NCBI RefSeq assembly: GCF_900090325.1
Contig: NZ_FMHW01000002.1
Span: 1,550,001 to 1,614,000 of the forward strand
Length of the DNA: 64,000 nucleotides
Direction: 5' to 3'
DNA from: Micromonospora pallida
GTDB lineage: Bacteria > Actinomycetota > Actinomycetes > Mycobacteriales > Micromonosporaceae
Below the pieces are notes generated by a model. That model searched no databases. It saw only the letters and a list, made by a program, of their open reading frames with translations, and was not told where the DNA came from. Positions 1 through 11,853 of the stretch are shown one piece after another. Position numbers and translations under genes: made by a program. Every line of letters begins with the position of its first letter. The stretch's first letter is position 1.

Positions 1-568
1 GGTCGCCGCTGTAGCCGAAGATCCCGACCAGGGTGAACTCGCGCTTCGGTGCGAAGGTGGACACCACCCCGACCCGGTCCCCGACGGACACCTTCGCCGC
101 CTCGGCGAGGGCCACGTTGACCACGATCTCGTCGTCGGTCCGGGGTTCGTGTCCCTCGCGCAGTCGCACCAGGTCGCTCTCGCCGAGCCAGTTGCCACCC
201 ATCTGCGGCGGTCCCAGGCTGGGGACCACCTTGCCGTTGTGGCCGATCAACTGGGGGCCCGGCGCGCTGACCATGCCGGTGGCCCCGGCCACCCCGGGCA
301 GCGTGTCGACCCGGTCCAGGGTGGCGGCCGGGAACGGCGTCACGACCTGCTGGGGCTGGGTCGGGTCGACCGCGACCTTCGGCTTGGCGGTGACGTCGAC
401 GTCGACGCCCTCGTAGACGTCGGCGAAGATCGAGTCGAAGGAGCGGCCGAGGGTGTCGGTGAGCACGAACGCCCCGGAGACGAACATGACGCCCAGCACC
501 ACCGCCAGACCGGACAGGAGCAGCCGGACCTTCCGGGCCAGCAGGCTCTTCAGCGTCGCCCGGATCAT
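1..568 (-). CDS. FtsX/MacB-type ABC transporter permease, C-terminus cut by window edge
   Basis: Only the first 189 codons are in the window. The ATG at 568-566 overlaps the ATPase stop by one base (TGATG), so the two genes are translationally coupled. The N-terminus (MIRATLKSLLARK) is followed by one hydrophobic segment at about residues 14-35 and then a long hydrophilic domain, as in the MacB periplasmic core domain of FtsX-like permeases. The family exports lipids, peptides or lipoproteins, or acts mechanically at the cell envelope; the substrate cannot be read from the sequence. The remaining membrane segments lie outside the window. Confidence 0.85.
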   Translation of the reverse strand, partial: MIRATLKSLLARKVRLLLSGLAVVLGVMFVSGAFVLTDTLGRSFDSIFADVYEGVDVDVTAKPKVAVDPTQPQQVVTPFPAATLDRVDTLPGVAGATGMVSAPGPQLIGHNGKVVPSLGPPQMGGNWLGESDLVRLREGHEPRTDDEIVVNVALAEAAKVSVGDRVGVVSTFAPKREFTLVGIFGYSGD

Positions 569-1365
569 CAGTTGGTCACCTCGACGGCCGGGACGTCCAG
601 CTTCTTCATGGTGTCCAGCACCGTGTCGGCGGTCGGCTCGATCAGTTCGGAGACGATCTGTCCGTCGGCGAGGAACACCACCCGGTCGGCGTACGCGGCG
701 GCGGTCGGGTCATGGGTGACCATCACGATGGTCTGCCCGTGCTCGCGGACCGAGTCGCGCAGGAAGCGGAGCACCTCCGCGCCGGAGCGGGAGTCCAGGT
801 TGCCGGTCGGCTCGTCGGCGAAGATCACGTCGGGGCGGGAGACCAGGGCACGGGCACAGGCGACCCGCTGCTGCTGACCGCCGGAGAGCTGGCTGGGCCG
901 GTGGTCCAGCCGGTCCCGCAGGCCGACCGTGTCGATCACCGTGTCGTACCAGGCCGGGTCGGGTTTGCGGCCGGCGATCGACAGCGGCAGCAGGATGTTC
1001 TCCTTGGCGGTCAGCGTCGGCAGCAGGTTGAACTGCTGGAAGATGAAACCGACCTGGTCGCGGCGGAGTTTCGTCAGCCCGGCGTCCTTCAGCCCGGTCA
1101 CCGTGGTGTCGCCGATCGATACGGTGCCCCGGGTGACCGTGTCCAACCCGGCCAGGCAGTGCATCAACGTCGACTTGCCCGACCCGGACGGGCCCATGAT
1201 CGCGGTGAAGCGTCCGCGTTCGAACTCCACGCTCACCCCGCGCAGCGCGAGAACCTGGGCCTCGCCGCTGCCGTACACCTTCCACACCTCACTGGCGCGG
1301 GCTGCGACCTGCGCGTGGCGGTCCACCGTTACGGTCACCGTTCCCCCTCGAGTAGCTTCTGCCAC
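568..1365 (-). CDS. ABC transporter ATP-binding protein (LolD/MacB family)
   Basis: A 265-aa nucleotide-binding subunit. Walker A GPSGSGKST is at residues 58-66, the Q-loop lies in FIFQQFNLLP near 108-117, the signature LSGGQQQR is at 160-167, Walker B VIFADEPTGN is near 180-189, and the switch His follows in VMVTHD. Start is GTG at 1365. It is coupled to the FtsX-type permease downstream, forming a typical two-gene exporter or mechanotransmission module. The first 22 residues precede the conserved domain and may be partly untranslated if an internal GTG is used. The substrate is unknown. Confidence 0.93.
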   Translation of the reverse strand: MAEATRGGTVTVTVDRHAQVAARASEVWKVYGSGEAQVLALRGVSVEFERGRFTAIMGPSGSGKSTLMHCLAGLDTVTRGTVSIGDTTVTGLKDAGLTKLRRDQVGFIFQQFNLLPTLTAKENILLPLSIAGRKPDPAWYDTVIDTVGLRDRLDHRPSQLSGGQQQRVACARALVSRPDVIFADEPTGNLDSRSGAEVLRFLRDSVREHGQTIVMVTHDPTAAAYADRVVFLADGQIVSELIEPTADTVLDTMKKLDVPAVEVTN

Positions 1366-1629
1366 CGCACCGCCCCCGCTGGTCGGTGCGGCTTGTTTCT
1401 CATCGTCGGCGCCCGGCCGGGCCGAACCGTCCCCCCGGAGGCGGACCGGGAACGGATTTCCCGCTGCGGGGTGGGCCCCGATCCCTACTCGGGGTCACCC
1501 CTGAGCGACGTCGGGCCGGGCATCGACAGGGCCGATTTTCGGTGCTGACGCCACGTCAGGGTCAAACGACACAGCGGGTCACTCGTTCCCGTGCGTCACG
1601 CTACGTGGCCCCGTCAACCCACCGAGGCA

Positions 1630-1734
1630 GGTCGGCGCGAGTCAGCCCAGGGGCGGTCGGCGTGGGTCAGCGCCGGGAGCGGTCGGCGCGAGTCAACTCG
1701 CCGGAGCAGGTCGGCGTGGGTCAGCCCCGGGGGC
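1630..1734. repeat. Four imperfect tandem repeats of 25-28 bp at the 3' end of the response regulator
   Basis: Copies begin at 1630, 1655, 1681 and 1709. Each opens with GGTCGGCG(C/T)G(A/G)GTCA and continues with a C/G-rich tail. The last copy contains the TCA at 1721-1723 that is the complement of the response-regulator stop, so the array seems to have grown out of that gene's 3' end. The whole 1366-1720 gap between the ATPase start and the regulator stop holds this array plus about 260 bp in which I see no gene. The ATPase promoter must lie in that part. Confidence 0.75.
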
Positions 1735-2401
1735 GGACCAGACCCGACTCGTACGCCAGCACCACCGCCTGCACCCGGTCGCGCAGGCCGAGCTTGGTCA
1801 GGACGTGCCCGACGTGCGTCTTGATCGTCGTCTCGCTGACCGACAACGCCCGGGCGATCTCGGCGTTGGACAGGCCCCGGGCGACCTGCACCAGCACCTC
1901 CCGTTCCCGGTCGGTCAGCGACCCCAGCGCCTTCGGCGGCGTGGCCGACGGGTCGGGCAGCAGGTCGGCGAAACGGTCCAGCAGCCGCTTCAGGATCCGG
2001 GGCGCCACCACCGCCTCGCCCGCCGCGACCGTCCGGATCGCGGTGACCAGGTCCTCGGCCGGCACGTCCTTGGCGAGGAATCCGCTGGCCCCGGCCCGCA
2101 ACGCCCCCACCACGTACTCGTCGAGGTCGAAGGTGGTCAGGATCAGCACCCGCACCGGCAGGCGCGCCTCGACGATCGCGCGGGTCGCCGCGACCCCGTC
2201 CATCCGGGGCATCCGGATGTCCATCAGCACCACGTCGGGCAGCAGCCGGCGGGCCAGGTCCACCGCCTCGACACCGTCGCCGGCCTCGGCGACGATGTCC
2301 AGGTCGTCCTCGGCCCCCAGCACCATCCGGAAGCCGGTACGCAACAGCGGCTGGTCGTCGGCGAGCAGCACCCGCACCGGTCGCGTCGTACTCTCGGTCA
2401 A
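1721..2401 (-). CDS. NarL/FixJ-family response regulator
   Basis: A 226-aa two-component regulator. The receiver domain (about residues 9-125) has the acidic pair D15/D16 and the phosphoacceptor D61 in VVLMDIRMP. The LuxR-type helix-turn-helix lies near 160-220 (LTDREREVLVQVARG, SNAEIA, ETTIKTHVGHVL). I chose the TTG at 2401 because it overlaps the upstream kinase stop by 3 nt (TTGA) and has AGGAG six bases upstream; an in-frame GTG eight codons later is possible. It pairs with the adjacent DesK-type kinase. Targets are unknown; the neighbouring ABC exporter is a plausible one. Confidence 0.92.
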   Translation of the reverse strand: MTESTTRPVRVLLADDQPLLRTGFRMVLGAEDDLDIVAEAGDGVEAVDLARRLLPDVVLMDIRMPRMDGVAATRAIVEARLPVRVLILTTFDLDEYVVGALRAGASGFLAKDVPAEDLVTAIRTVAAGEAVVAPRILKRLLDRFADLLPDPSATPPKALGSLTDREREVLVQVARGLSNAEIARALSVSETTIKTHVGHVLTKLGLRDRVQAVVLAYESGLVRPRG

Positions 2402-3618
2402 TCCACTCTCCTGCCGTGCCGGGCGCCCGCTCCCGGGTCCGGGGCGAGCTGTTCCATCGGTAACGTGGCGTAGACCCGGAAACCGCCGCCGGGAAGCCGA
2501 CCGGTGCGCAGGCTCCCACCGTAGAGGCCGACCCGTTCGCGCATGCCGACCAGGCCGTGCCCGATCCGGTCGGGCGAGTCGGCGCCCGGACCCCGGCCGG
2601 TGTCGGTGACGTCCACGACCAGCCACACCGCGCTGAAGGTCAGGGTGACCTGCGCGGTGGCCGGCCCGGCGTGCTTCAGCGCGTTGGTGAGCGCCTCCTG
2701 CACGATCCGGTAGACGGTCAGGGTCACCCCCTCCTCCAGCGGGCCGGGGCTGCCCTCCACCGTCAGCGTCACCGGCAGACCCGCCTCGCGGACCTGCTCG
2801 ACCAGCGTCTCGATGCCGGCCAGACCGGGCTGCGGGGCCAGCTCGGCGGCCGGCTCGTCGGTCCGCAGCACGTCCAGCAGCCGGCGCATCTCCCGCAGCG
2901 TGGACCGGCTGGTGTCCTCGATCGTGGCGATCGCCTCGTCGGCGGCGTCCGGATCCCGACGCAGCACCCGGCGGGCACCGGTGGCCAGCACCCCCATCAC
3001 GCTGACGTGGTGGGCCACCACGTCGTGCAGTTCCCGGGCGATCCGCCGCCGCTCGTCGGCGACCGCCTGCTCGGCCAGGGAACGTTGGTTCGCCTCCGCC
3101 ACCCGGGCCCGCTCCCGCAGCGCCTCGGTGGAGGTCCGGCGGGCGTGCACCGCCCGACCCACCGAGAACGACACCAGGCCGATCAGCAGGTTGTTCAGCA
3201 CCAGGAGAGCGGGGGTCAGCTCGAACACGCCCGTCGGCGGCGCGAACACGTTGACCAGCGCGACCGGCAACCAGAGCAGCACCGCCGCCAGGATCGCCGG
3301 CCGGGTCGGTCGGTTCGCCGCCATCGTGTACGTCAACACCACGAACGTGATGCTCTGCGCGGCCGGGGTGTACCCGAGCAGGGCCGGCAGGGCCAGGGTC
3401 AGCACCGTGGCGCCCACCGCCAGCCACGGCGCCACCCGGCGGATCGCCACCGGCGCGGCGCAGACCAGGCTCCAGCCGATCGCCACCGGCAACTGCCGGG
3501 GCCAGAGGTCCCGGGGCGCGAGCAGGGTGAACACGACCTCCAGCAACACCAGGCCGCCGACGGACAGCACGTCCGCGGTGAGCGGACGCTGTCGTAGCCA
3601 GTGGGGGAACTCGGTCAC
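2398..3618 (-). CDS. DesK/LiaS-type sensor histidine kinase
   Basis: A 406-aa membrane kinase. About five hydrophobic segments fill residues 15-155, with no evident extracellular sensor domain. The HisKA_3 dimerisation box ARELHDVVAHH contains the predicted phospho-His H198, and the HATPase_c domain follows (NALKHAG, DTGRGPG, GHGLVGMRERV). The short loops suggest it senses a membrane signal, as in cell-envelope stress or lipid-fluidity kinases. Start is GTG at 3618. The 3' end overlaps the response regulator start, so the pair is one operon. Confidence 0.92.
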   Translation of the reverse strand: MTEFPHWLRQRPLTADVLSVGGLVLLEVVFTLLAPRDLWPRQLPVAIGWSLVCAAPVAIRRVAPWLAVGATVLTLALPALLGYTPAAQSITFVVLTYTMAANRPTRPAILAAVLLWLPVALVNVFAPPTGVFELTPALLVLNNLLIGLVSFSVGRAVHARRTSTEALRERARVAEANQRSLAEQAVADERRRIARELHDVVAHHVSVMGVLATGARRVLRRDPDAADEAIATIEDTSRSTLREMRRLLDVLRTDEPAAELAPQPGLAGIETLVEQVREAGLPVTLTVEGSPGPLEEGVTLTVYRIVQEALTNALKHAGPATAQVTLTFSAVWLVVDVTDTGRGPGADSPDRIGHGLVGMRERVGLYGGSLRTGRLPGGGFRVYATLPMEQLAPDPGAGARHGRRVD

Positions 3619-3706
3619 ACCACGACGCTAGCCGCCACCGGGACGCGATGATCGTCGCCGACGGTGAACCCCGCCTCATCCTCACGGAGGAGAGCGACTC
3701 GTCCCC

Positions 3707-4624
3707 TCACTCGTCCGCGCCCGGCGGCGGAGCCGGCCGGGAACGGGCGTCCCGCAGCGGATCGGCGCTCGCCGCCGCCTCCGGGAACGGCGGTGGCGTC
3801 CCGCCGAAGGTCGGGCAGAGCGCCTGGTGGCTGCACCAGTCGCAGAGCCGGCTGGGCCGGGGTCGGAAGTCCCGGCGCTCGGTGGCCTGTTCGATCGCCC
3901 GCCACAGGGCCACCACCGTACGCTCGAACCGGGCCAGCTCCTCGGCGTCGGGGGTGTAGTCGCAGACCTCGGCGTCGCGCAGGTAGAGCAGGCGCAGCAC
4001 CCGTGGCACCACGCCCCGGGTGCGCCACAGCACCAGGGCGTAGAACTTGAGCTGGAACAGCGCGCGGGCCTCGAACGCCTCCCTCGGCGCGCCGCCGGTC
4101 TTGTAGTCGACCACCCGTAGCGCCCCGTCCGGCGCCACGTCGAGCCGGTCGAGGTAACCCCGGATCAGCAGCTCGTCGTCGACCACCGCGGAGATCAGAC
4201 TCTCCCGCTCGGCCGGCTCCAGCCGGCGCGGGTCCTCGACGGTGAAGTACCCGTCCAGCAGGGCGGCGGCGGAGCGGAGGAACTCGGCCACGGCAGCCGG
4301 GTCGCCGTCGGGGAACAGCGCCGCCAGCTCCGGCTGCTCGGTGACCAGCCGGTCCCACTGGGGGGCGACCAGGTCACCGGCGGCGACCGGGGTCCGGCCG
4401 TCGGCCGGCAGGTCGAACAGCCGCTCCAGCACGGCGTGCACCAGCGTGCCCCGGACCTGCTCCACCGACGGGCGCTCCGGCAGCCGGTCGATGCTGCGGA
4501 ACCGGTAGAGCAGCGGGCAGGTCTTGAAGTCGGCAGCCCGGGACGGGGACAGCGACGCCCGTACCGTCGGCGGCACCTGTGCCGTAGCCGTCTGCTGCCG
4601 TGTGGTCACCGGTTCCGCCGTCAT
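3707..4624 (-). CDS. RecB-family PD-(D/E)XK exonuclease-like protein
   Basis: A 305-aa protein resembling the PDDEXK_1 nucleases found next to trmI in actinobacteria (as Rv2119 beside Rv2118c). Visible motifs: GTLVHAVLERLF (active-site His), then RLDVAPDGALRVVDYKTG with the D...D-x-K catalytic core, then QLKFYALVLW. One Cys near the start (C36, TCPLLYRF) and three near the end (CDWCSHQALC) match the 4Cys iron-sulfur arrangement of AddB/Cas4-type nucleases. I start at the ATG at 4624 because upstream sequence in frame is unlike the family. The in vivo substrate is not known. Confidence 0.85.
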   Translation of the reverse strand: MTAEPVTTRQQTATAQVPPTVRASLSPSRAADFKTCPLLYRFRSIDRLPERPSVEQVRGTLVHAVLERLFDLPADGRTPVAAGDLVAPQWDRLVTEQPELAALFPDGDPAAVAEFLRSAAALLDGYFTVEDPRRLEPAERESLISAVVDDELLIRGYLDRLDVAPDGALRVVDYKTGGAPREAFEARALFQLKFYALVLWRTRGVVPRVLRLLYLRDAEVCDYTPDAEELARFERTVVALWRAIEQATERRDFRPRPSRLCDWCSHQALCPTFGGTPPPFPEAAASADPLRDARSRPAPPPGADE

Positions 4625-4808
4625 GCCCACGAAGGTTAGGGCACCGGTGTGACACCGGCATCTCCGCCGCTCCCGGTCCGCCCACGCCCCCGCCGTTGCC
4701 GCCCACGCCAGCCCACGTCCCCGCCGCTGCCGTCCGCGCCGCTCCCCGGTCAGCCGCGCGCCACCCGTGCCGGACCGGCCCGGACGTGCGCCCGGCACGG
4801 GTCCGTAG

Positions 4809-6986
<2,178 letters not shown>

Positions 6987-7025
6987 CGGTCACGACGGCA
7001 ACGTCGAGCGGAGGGAGGCGGTGGC

Positions 7026-7598
7026 ATGAGCCGGCCGGGCATCGGCGGCGGTGACCTGCCTGCGGTCTTCCCGGACTGGTCGCCGTACCAGGATCTCGAA
7101 TCGGCGGCCCGGGCCTACCTGCGGGACCCCGACGTGGCATTGGAGGCGCTCGGCGGGGTGCTGCGCGGCGCGTCCGTGCTGGGCTTCACCCTGGAACGCT
7201 TCGTCAACGAGGTCAACGGCGTGTGGCAGGAGGTGGTCGTCTGCGACGGCAGTCGACTGATCCTCTGGCACGGCGAGGACGTGCCGCCGGGGGAGGGCCC
7301 ACCCGGTTCGATGACCTCCTCCCTGCGGGTGGTGCCGGTCTCCACCGTCACCGAGGTCGGCTGCCGTCGCCGCCTCACCCGCGCCGACAGCGGCGAGATC
7401 CGGGTCGACAGCATCGACGTCTACCTGCTGCTGACCTCGATGGACGAGGCGCCGCCCGGTGACGAGGTGGCGGGGGCGCCCCGGCACGACGCGTTGCGCT
7501 TCGGTAAGACGCTCGACGACGGCGGCGCGGGGCAGATCGCCCGGCTGGAGGAGTTCGCCCGGCTTGTCGCCTCGGTGGTCGGTCGTCCGGTCCTCTGA
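7026..7598 (+). CDS. Conserved actinobacterial protein of unknown function (DUF5998-like)
   Basis: A 190-aa soluble protein starting at ATG 7026 with GGAGG upstream (GAGCGGAGGGAGGCGGTGGC). I see no membrane segments, catalytic motif or Cys cluster. It resembles the roughly 190-aa actinobacterial proteins labelled DUF5998, but this is from memory of the pattern only ([30 protein letters not shown]). It follows trmI by 39 bp in the same direction and may share its transcript. Function unknown. Confidence 0.75.
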   Translation: MSRPGIGGGDLPAVFPDWSPYQDLESAARAYLRDPDVALEALGGVLRGASVLGFTLERFVNEVNGVWQEVVVCDGSRLILWHGEDVPPGEGPPGSMTSSLRVVPVSTVTEVGCRRRLTRADSGEIRVDSIDVYLLLTSMDEAPPGDEVAGAPRHDALRFGKTLDDGGAGQIARLEEFARLVASVVGRPVL

Positions 7599-7717
7599 CC
7601 GGGCCGGTCGTCCGCGCTGCGGCGGTGGGCCGGGCGCGGGCGGCGGCGGGTGGGCCGGGCGTGGCGGGCGTCCGGGGTCAGCCCCAGCCTTCGGGGCGGG
7701 GCCGGCGTCCGAAACGA

Positions 7718-7830
7718 GTCGCCGGCCGGGCTCCGTCGGGGTCCGGGGTCAGCTCGGTCGCCGGCCGGGCTCTATCGGGGTCCGGGGTCAGCTCGGTCGG
7801 GGTCCGGGGCCAGTCGCCGGGCGGGCTCAG
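7718..7830. repeat. 39-bp tandem repeat (two full copies and a partial) beside the ferredoxin gene
   Basis: Copy 1 is 7718-7756 and copy 2 is 7757-7795; they differ at two positions. A diverged partial copy continues to about 7830. The ferredoxin stop (TCA at 7827-7829) sits in the array edge, as in the array at 1630-1734, and both arrays share a GGGGTCAGC-like core. The 7599-7826 gap between convergent genes otherwise shows nothing coding. Confidence 0.75.
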
Positions 7831-8114
7831 TCGGCGTCCGGGCCGGCGACCTCGACCCCGTCGTCCCGGACGACGTGGATGCACTCGCCGGGGCATTCCT
7901 TCGCCGAGTCGATCACCTCGAGGCGCAGGTGGGCCGGGACGTCCACCCGGGCGCCCGGGGTCATCCGCAGCTCGCCGTCGGTGCCCTTGACGTACGCCAG
8001 GCCGTCGACGTCGAACTCGAAGACCTCCGGCGCGTACTGCACGCAGAGCCCGTCGCCCGTGCACAGGTCCTGGTCCACCCAGACCTGCAACTGGTCGGTC
8101 GCGACCTCCGGCAT
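7827..8114 (-). CDS. Small ferredoxin of the [3Fe-4S]/[4Fe-4S] single-cluster type
   Basis: A 95-aa electron carrier starting at ATG 8114 with GGGGGTG upstream. Cluster ligands are C18-x2-D21-x2-C24 near the N-terminus and C74-P-x-x-C78 near the C-terminus. The middle Cys of the usual CxxCxxC is Asp, the pattern seen in Pyrococcus furiosus ferredoxin, where Asp can ligate the fourth iron. Cytochrome P450 or other oxygenase partners are typical for these actinobacterial ferredoxins, but no partner gene is adjacent. It is divergent from mpa, sharing a 166-bp promoter region. Confidence 0.88.
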   Translation of the reverse strand: MPEVATDQLQVWVDQDLCTGDGLCVQYAPEVFEFDVDGLAYVKGTDGELRMTPGARVDVPAHLRLEVIDSAKECPGECIHVVRDDGVEVAGPDAD

Positions 8115-8280
8115 CGCTGCACCCCCATGCTTCTGTTTCCGCCCCCGACGGTACCCGAACCCCCGGACCCGTCTCGTCCGCGTCCCAGAGATCAAGGTTC
8201 AGCGCGTTGCGTGGGACCGAATCGGGCTCATAGCGGTTAGTGTTAGGGCAGAACGTTCAAGCCCCCCGGGGAGGTGGGAC

Positions 8281-10062
8281 GTGGCACGCAGCGACGACGC
8301 GGATTCGCGCGCCGCACGGTGGGAGAAGGAGGCCCACGATCTCTCCACGCAGGTCGCGTTTCTCCAAGAGGAACTCGCTCTGGTGCGGCGCAAGTTGACC
8401 GAGAGCCCCCGACACGTCCGGCAGCTCGAAGAGCGCCTGGCGGCCACCCAGGCACAGTTGGCGCGGCTGACCGAGAACAACGAACGGCTCGTGAGCACCC
8501 TCAAGGAGGCTCGCGCGCAGATCGTGACGCTCAAGGAGGAGATCGACCGGCTGGCGCAGCCGCCCAGCGGTTACGGTGTCTTCCTCGCCCGGCACGACGA
8601 CGGCACGGTGGACATCTTCACCGGCGGTCGCAAGCTCCGGGTGGCCGTCTCACCCTCACTGGACGCGAGCGAACTCCGTCGCGGCCAGGAGGTCCTGCTC
8701 AACGACGCGTTGAACATCGTCGACGCGTTCGGCTACGAGCGGGTCGGTGAGGTCGTGATGCTCAAGGAGGTGCTGGCGGGTCCCGCCGGCGAGCCGGGCG
8801 ACCGGGCGCTGGTGGTCTCCCACTCCGACGAGGAGCGGATCGTGCACCTCGCCGAGACCCTGATCGGCTCGCCGATCCGGGCCGGCGACTCACTCATGAT
8901 CGAGCCGCGTTCGGCGTACGCGTACGAGCGCATCCCGAAGAGTGAGGTCGAGGAGCTCGTCCTCGAGGAGGTGCCCGACGTCGGCTACACCGACATCGGT
9001 GGCCTCCAGGCGCAGATCGAGCAGATCCGCGACGCGGTGGAGCTGCCCTTCCTGCACGCCGACCTGTTCCGTGAGCACCAGCTCCGGCCGCCGAAGGGCA
9101 TCCTGCTCTACGGCCCGCCGGGCTGCGGCAAGACGCTGATCGCCAAGGCGGTGGCCAACTCGCTGGCGAAGAAGATCGCCGAGCGGGAGGGCAAGGAGAA
9201 GCACACCAGCTTCTTCCTCAACATCAAGGGCCCCGAGCTGCTCAACAAGTACGTCGGTGAGACCGAGCGGCACATCCGGCTGATCTTCCAGCGGGCGCGG
9301 GAGAAGGCCAGCGAGGGCACCCCGGTCATCGTGTTCTTCGACGAGATGGACTCGATCTTCCGGACCCGGGGCTCCGGCGTCTCCTCGGACGTGGAGAACA
9401 CCATCGTCCCGCAGCTCCTCAGCGAGATCGACGGCGTGGAGGGGCTGGAGAACGTCATCGTGATCGGCGCCTCCAACCGCGAGGACATGATCGACCCGGC
9501 CATCCTGCGGCCCGGCCGGCTCGACGTGAAGATCAAGATCGAGCGTCCGGACGCCGAGGCGGCCAAGGACATCTTCTCCAAGTACATCCTCTCCGGGCTG
9601 CCGCTGCACCCGGACGACCTGGCCGAGCACGGCAGTGACCCCCAGGCCACCGTCGCGGCCATGATCGACGCGGTCGTGCTGCGGATGTACTCGGAGACCG
9701 AGGAGAACCGCTTCCTCGAGGTCACCTACGCCAACGGCGACAAGGAAGTCCTCTACTTCAAGGACTTCAACTCCGGCGCGATGATCCAGAACATCGTCGA
9801 CCGGGGCAAGAAGATGGCCATCAAGGCGTTCCTCACCTCCGGGCGCAAGGGGCTGCGGCTCCAGCACCTCCTCGACGCCTGCGTCGACGAGTTCCGGGAG
9901 AACGAGGATCTGCCCAACACCACCAACCCGGACGACTGGGCCCGGATCTCCGGCAAGAAGGGCGAGCGGATCGTCTACATCCGAACGCTCGTCTCCGGCG
10001 GCAAGGGCACTGAGTCCGGTCGGTCCATCGAGACCGCCAGCAACACCGGCCAGTACCTGTAA
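8281..10062 (+). CDS. mpa: Proteasome-associated AAA+ ATPase (Mpa/ARC)
   Basis: A 593-aa ring ATPase that unfolds pupylated proteins and feeds them to the 20S core. In order: an N-terminal coiled coil (residues about 10-90) that binds Pup, tandem OB domains (about 95-235), then the AAA+ module with Walker A GPPGCGKT near 278, Walker [11 protein letters not shown] near 350, and an arginine-finger region around [18 protein letters not shown]. The C-terminus GQYL is the docking tail that opens the 20S gate. I chose the GTG at 8281 because GGGGAGG lies just upstream and the coiled coil begins here. Confidence 0.97.
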   Translation: MARSDDADSRAARWEKEAHDLSTQVAFLQEELALVRRKLTESPRHVRQLEERLAATQAQLARLTENNERLVSTLKEARAQIVTLKEEIDRLAQPPSGYGVFLARHDDGTVDIFTGGRKLRVAVSPSLDASELRRGQEVLLNDALNIVDAFGYERVGEVVMLKEVLAGPAGEPGDRALVVSHSDEERIVHLAETLIGSPIRAGDSLMIEPRSAYAYERIPKSEVEELVLEEVPDVGYTDIGGLQAQIEQIRDAVELPFLHADLFREHQLRPPKGILLYGPPGCGKTLIAKAVANSLAKKIAEREGKEKHTSFFLNIKGPELLNKYVGETERHIRLIFQRAREKASEGTPVIVFFDEMDSIFRTRGSGVSSDVENTIVPQLLSEIDGVEGLENVIVIGASNREDMIDPAILRPGRLDVKIKIERPDAEAAKDIFSKYILSGLPLHPDDLAEHGSDPQATVAAMIDAVVLRMYSETEENRFLEVTYANGDKEVLYFKDFNSGAMIQNIVDRGKKMAIKAFLTSGRKGLRLQHLLDACVDEFRENEDLPNTTNPDDWARISGKKGERIVYIRTLVSGGKGTESGRSIETASNTGQYL

Positions 10063-10074
10063 CCCATCGACGGT

Positions 10075-10109
10075 CGGGAGCCCGTGGCGCGACACGCCGC
10101 GGGCTCCCG
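10075..10109 (+). terminator. Hairpin terminator after mpa
   Basis: A 15-bp stem, 10075-10089 with 10095-10109, with one G-U wobble and a 5-nt loop, starting 12 bp after the mpa stop. No T-tract follows, which is common for actinobacterial terminators. It separates mpa from dop. Confidence 0.65.
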
Positions 10110-10242
10110 CGCGTCCCGGGCGGACGCTCGAAAAAGATCCTTTTCGCCGTACCCGGGCGGTCCGCCGCGCCCACTTCCCGCGTGACGCGGACTACGCTCA
10201 ACGTGACACCGGAGCACGTTGGCGAGCGGAGCGGGCAGGTCG

Positions 10243-11760
10243 ATGAGCGTACGACGGATCATGGGAACCGAGGTCGAGTACGGCATCTCCGTGCCTGGCC
10301 AGGCCGGAGCCAACCCGATGGTCACCTCGTCGCAGGTGGTCAACGCCTACGGCGCACGTCCCGAACTCAACCGGGGCGGCCGGGCGCGCTGGGACTACGA
10401 AGAGGAATCACCGCTGCGCGACGCCCGCGGCTTCACCTACTCCGGCGCCGCCTACGACCCCGCCGAGGCACTGGCCGACGAGGACCTGGGCCTGGCCAAT
10501 GTCATCCTCACCAACGGCGCGCGGCTCTACGTCGACCACGCCCACCCGGAGTACTCCACCCCCGAGGTGACCAACCCGCGTGACGTGGTGCGCTGGGACA
10601 AGGCGGGGGAGCGAGTGATGGCGGAGGCGGCCCGGCGGGCGGCCACCATCCCCGGCACCCACCCGATCCACCTGTACAAGAACAACACCGACAACAAGGG
10701 CGCCAGCTACGGCGCGCACGAGAACTACCTGATGCGCCGGCAGACGCCCTTCGCCGACATCGTGGCGTACCTGACGCCGTTCTTCGTCACCCGGCAGATC
10801 GTCTGCGGTGCCGGCCGGGTCGGCATCGGCCAGGACGGCGGGCAGAGCGGCTTCCAGATTTCCCAGCGGGCCGACTTCTTCGAGGTCGAGGTGGGCCTGG
10901 AGACCACCCTCAAGCGGCCCATCATCAACACCCGGGACGAGCCGCACGCGGACGCCGACAAGTACCGCCGGCTGCACGTCATCATCGGCGACGCCAACCT
11001 GTCGGAGATCTCCACGTACCTGAAGGTCGGCACCACCGCCCTGATCCTGACCATGATCGAGGAGAAGGCACTCGGTCCGGACCTGGGCATCGCCGACCCG
11101 GTCAGCGAGCTGCGGACGGTCAGCCACGATCCGTCGCTGACCCACCGGATGCGGCTGCGCGACGGCCGCCGGCTGACCGCCCTGGACGTGCAGTGGGCGT
11201 ACTACGAGCGGGTCCGGTCCTTCGTGGACGACCGGTACGGTGCCGACGCCGACGCGCAGACCCTGGACGTGCTGGAGCGGTGGGAGAGCGTGCTGGACCG
11301 GCTCGGCCGGGACGTCATGCTCTGCGCCGACGAGCTGGACTGGGTGGCCAAGCTGCGGCTGCTGGAGGGCTACCGGGAGCGGGAGAAGCTCGGCTGGGGA
11401 TCGCACAAGCTCCAGCTCGTCGACCTCCAGTACTCCGACGTACGGCCGGAGAAGGGCCTCTACCACCGGCTGGTGTCGCGTGGGTCGATGAAGACGCTGC
11501 TGAGCGAGGACGAGAGCCGCCGGGCGATGACCGAGCCGCCGGAGGACACCCGGGCCTACTTCCGGGGCCGCTGCCTGGCCCAGTTCCCCTCTGAGGTGGT
11601 CGCGGCGAGCTGGGACTCGGTGATCTTCGACATCGGCCGGGAGTCGCTCGTCCGGGTGCCGATGATGGAGCCCGAGCGGGGTACGCGGCGACACGTCGGC
11701 GCGCTGTTCGACCGCTGTGAGAGCGCGAAGGACCTGCTGGAGACGTTGACCGGCGGCTGA
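10243..11760 (+). CDS. dop: Depupylase/Pup deamidase
   Basis: A 505-aa carboxylate-amine-ligase-like enzyme that hydrolyses the isopeptide bond between Pup and substrate lysine. The N-terminal [13 protein letters not shown] has the catalytic and ATP/Mg-binding acids, and [10 protein letters not shown] with the following stretch includes the Dop-loop that separates Dop from Paf[21 protein letters not shown] and [20 protein letters not shown] are shared family motifs. Start ATG 10243; an ATG six codons later is possible. Because Pup here already ends in Glu, only the depupylase activity should be needed. Confidence 0.96.
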   Translation: MSVRRIMGTEVEYGISVPGQAGANPMVTSSQVVNAYGARPELNRGGRARWDYEEESPLRDARGFTYSGAAYDPAEALADEDLGLANVILTNGARLYVDHAHPEYSTPEVTNPRDVVRWDKAGERVMAEAARRAATIPGTHPIHLYKNNTDNKGASYGAHENYLMRRQTPFADIVAYLTPFFVTRQIVCGAGRVGIGQDGGQSGFQISQRADFFEVEVGLETTLKRPIINTRDEPHADADKYRRLHVIIGDANLSEISTYLKVGTTALILTMIEEKALGPDLGIADPVSELRTVSHDPSLTHRMRLRDGRRLTALDVQWAYYERVRSFVDDRYGADADAQTLDVLERWESVLDRLGRDVMLCADELDWVAKLRLLEGYREREKLGWGSHKLQLVDLQYSDVRPEKGLYHRLVSRGSMKTLLSEDESRRAMTEPPEDTRAYFRGRCLAQFPSEVVAASWDSVIFDIGRESLVRVPMMEPERGTRRHVGALFDRCESAKDLLETLTGG

Positions 11761-11777
11761 GTCGGCGGACGGGGGCG

Positions 11778-11801
11778 AAAGCCGGTCGCGTGACCGGTTT
11801 T
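11778..11801 (+). terminator. Hairpin with T-run between dop and pup
   Basis: A 10-bp stem, 11778-11787 with 11792-11801, with one G-U wobble and loop GCGT, running into TTTT. It lies 18 bp after the dop stop and 52 bp before pup, so it may end dop transcripts or attenuate read-through into pup. Confidence 0.6.
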
Positions 11802-11853
11802 CGTCGCTTCCGCGAGGTAAGTTTCTGGCAAGCGATCGTGGAGGAGGCACCAC

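Noticed and set aside
1630..1734. CRISPR-like regular repeats
   Set aside because: The copies are contiguous and imperfect with no unique spacers between them.
1721..3685. One continuous 654-codon minus frame covering both kinase and response regulator
   Set aside because: Only its last 226 codons read as a protein family; the rest is the shadow of the kinase gene in another frame.
3707..4624. Possible Cas4 and therefore a CRISPR locus
   Set aside because: The nuclease resembles Cas4 only through the shared PD-(D/E)XK fold and Cys cluster. No other cas gene or direct-repeat/spacer array is present, and the trmI neighbourhood fits the house-keeping homolog.
7459..8280. Long upstream extension of the mpa reading frame
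   Set aside because: It crosses the end of the 7026-7598 gene and the ferredoxin gene, is Arg/Gly/Pro-rich without family similarity, and a good ribosome-binding site marks GTG 8281.
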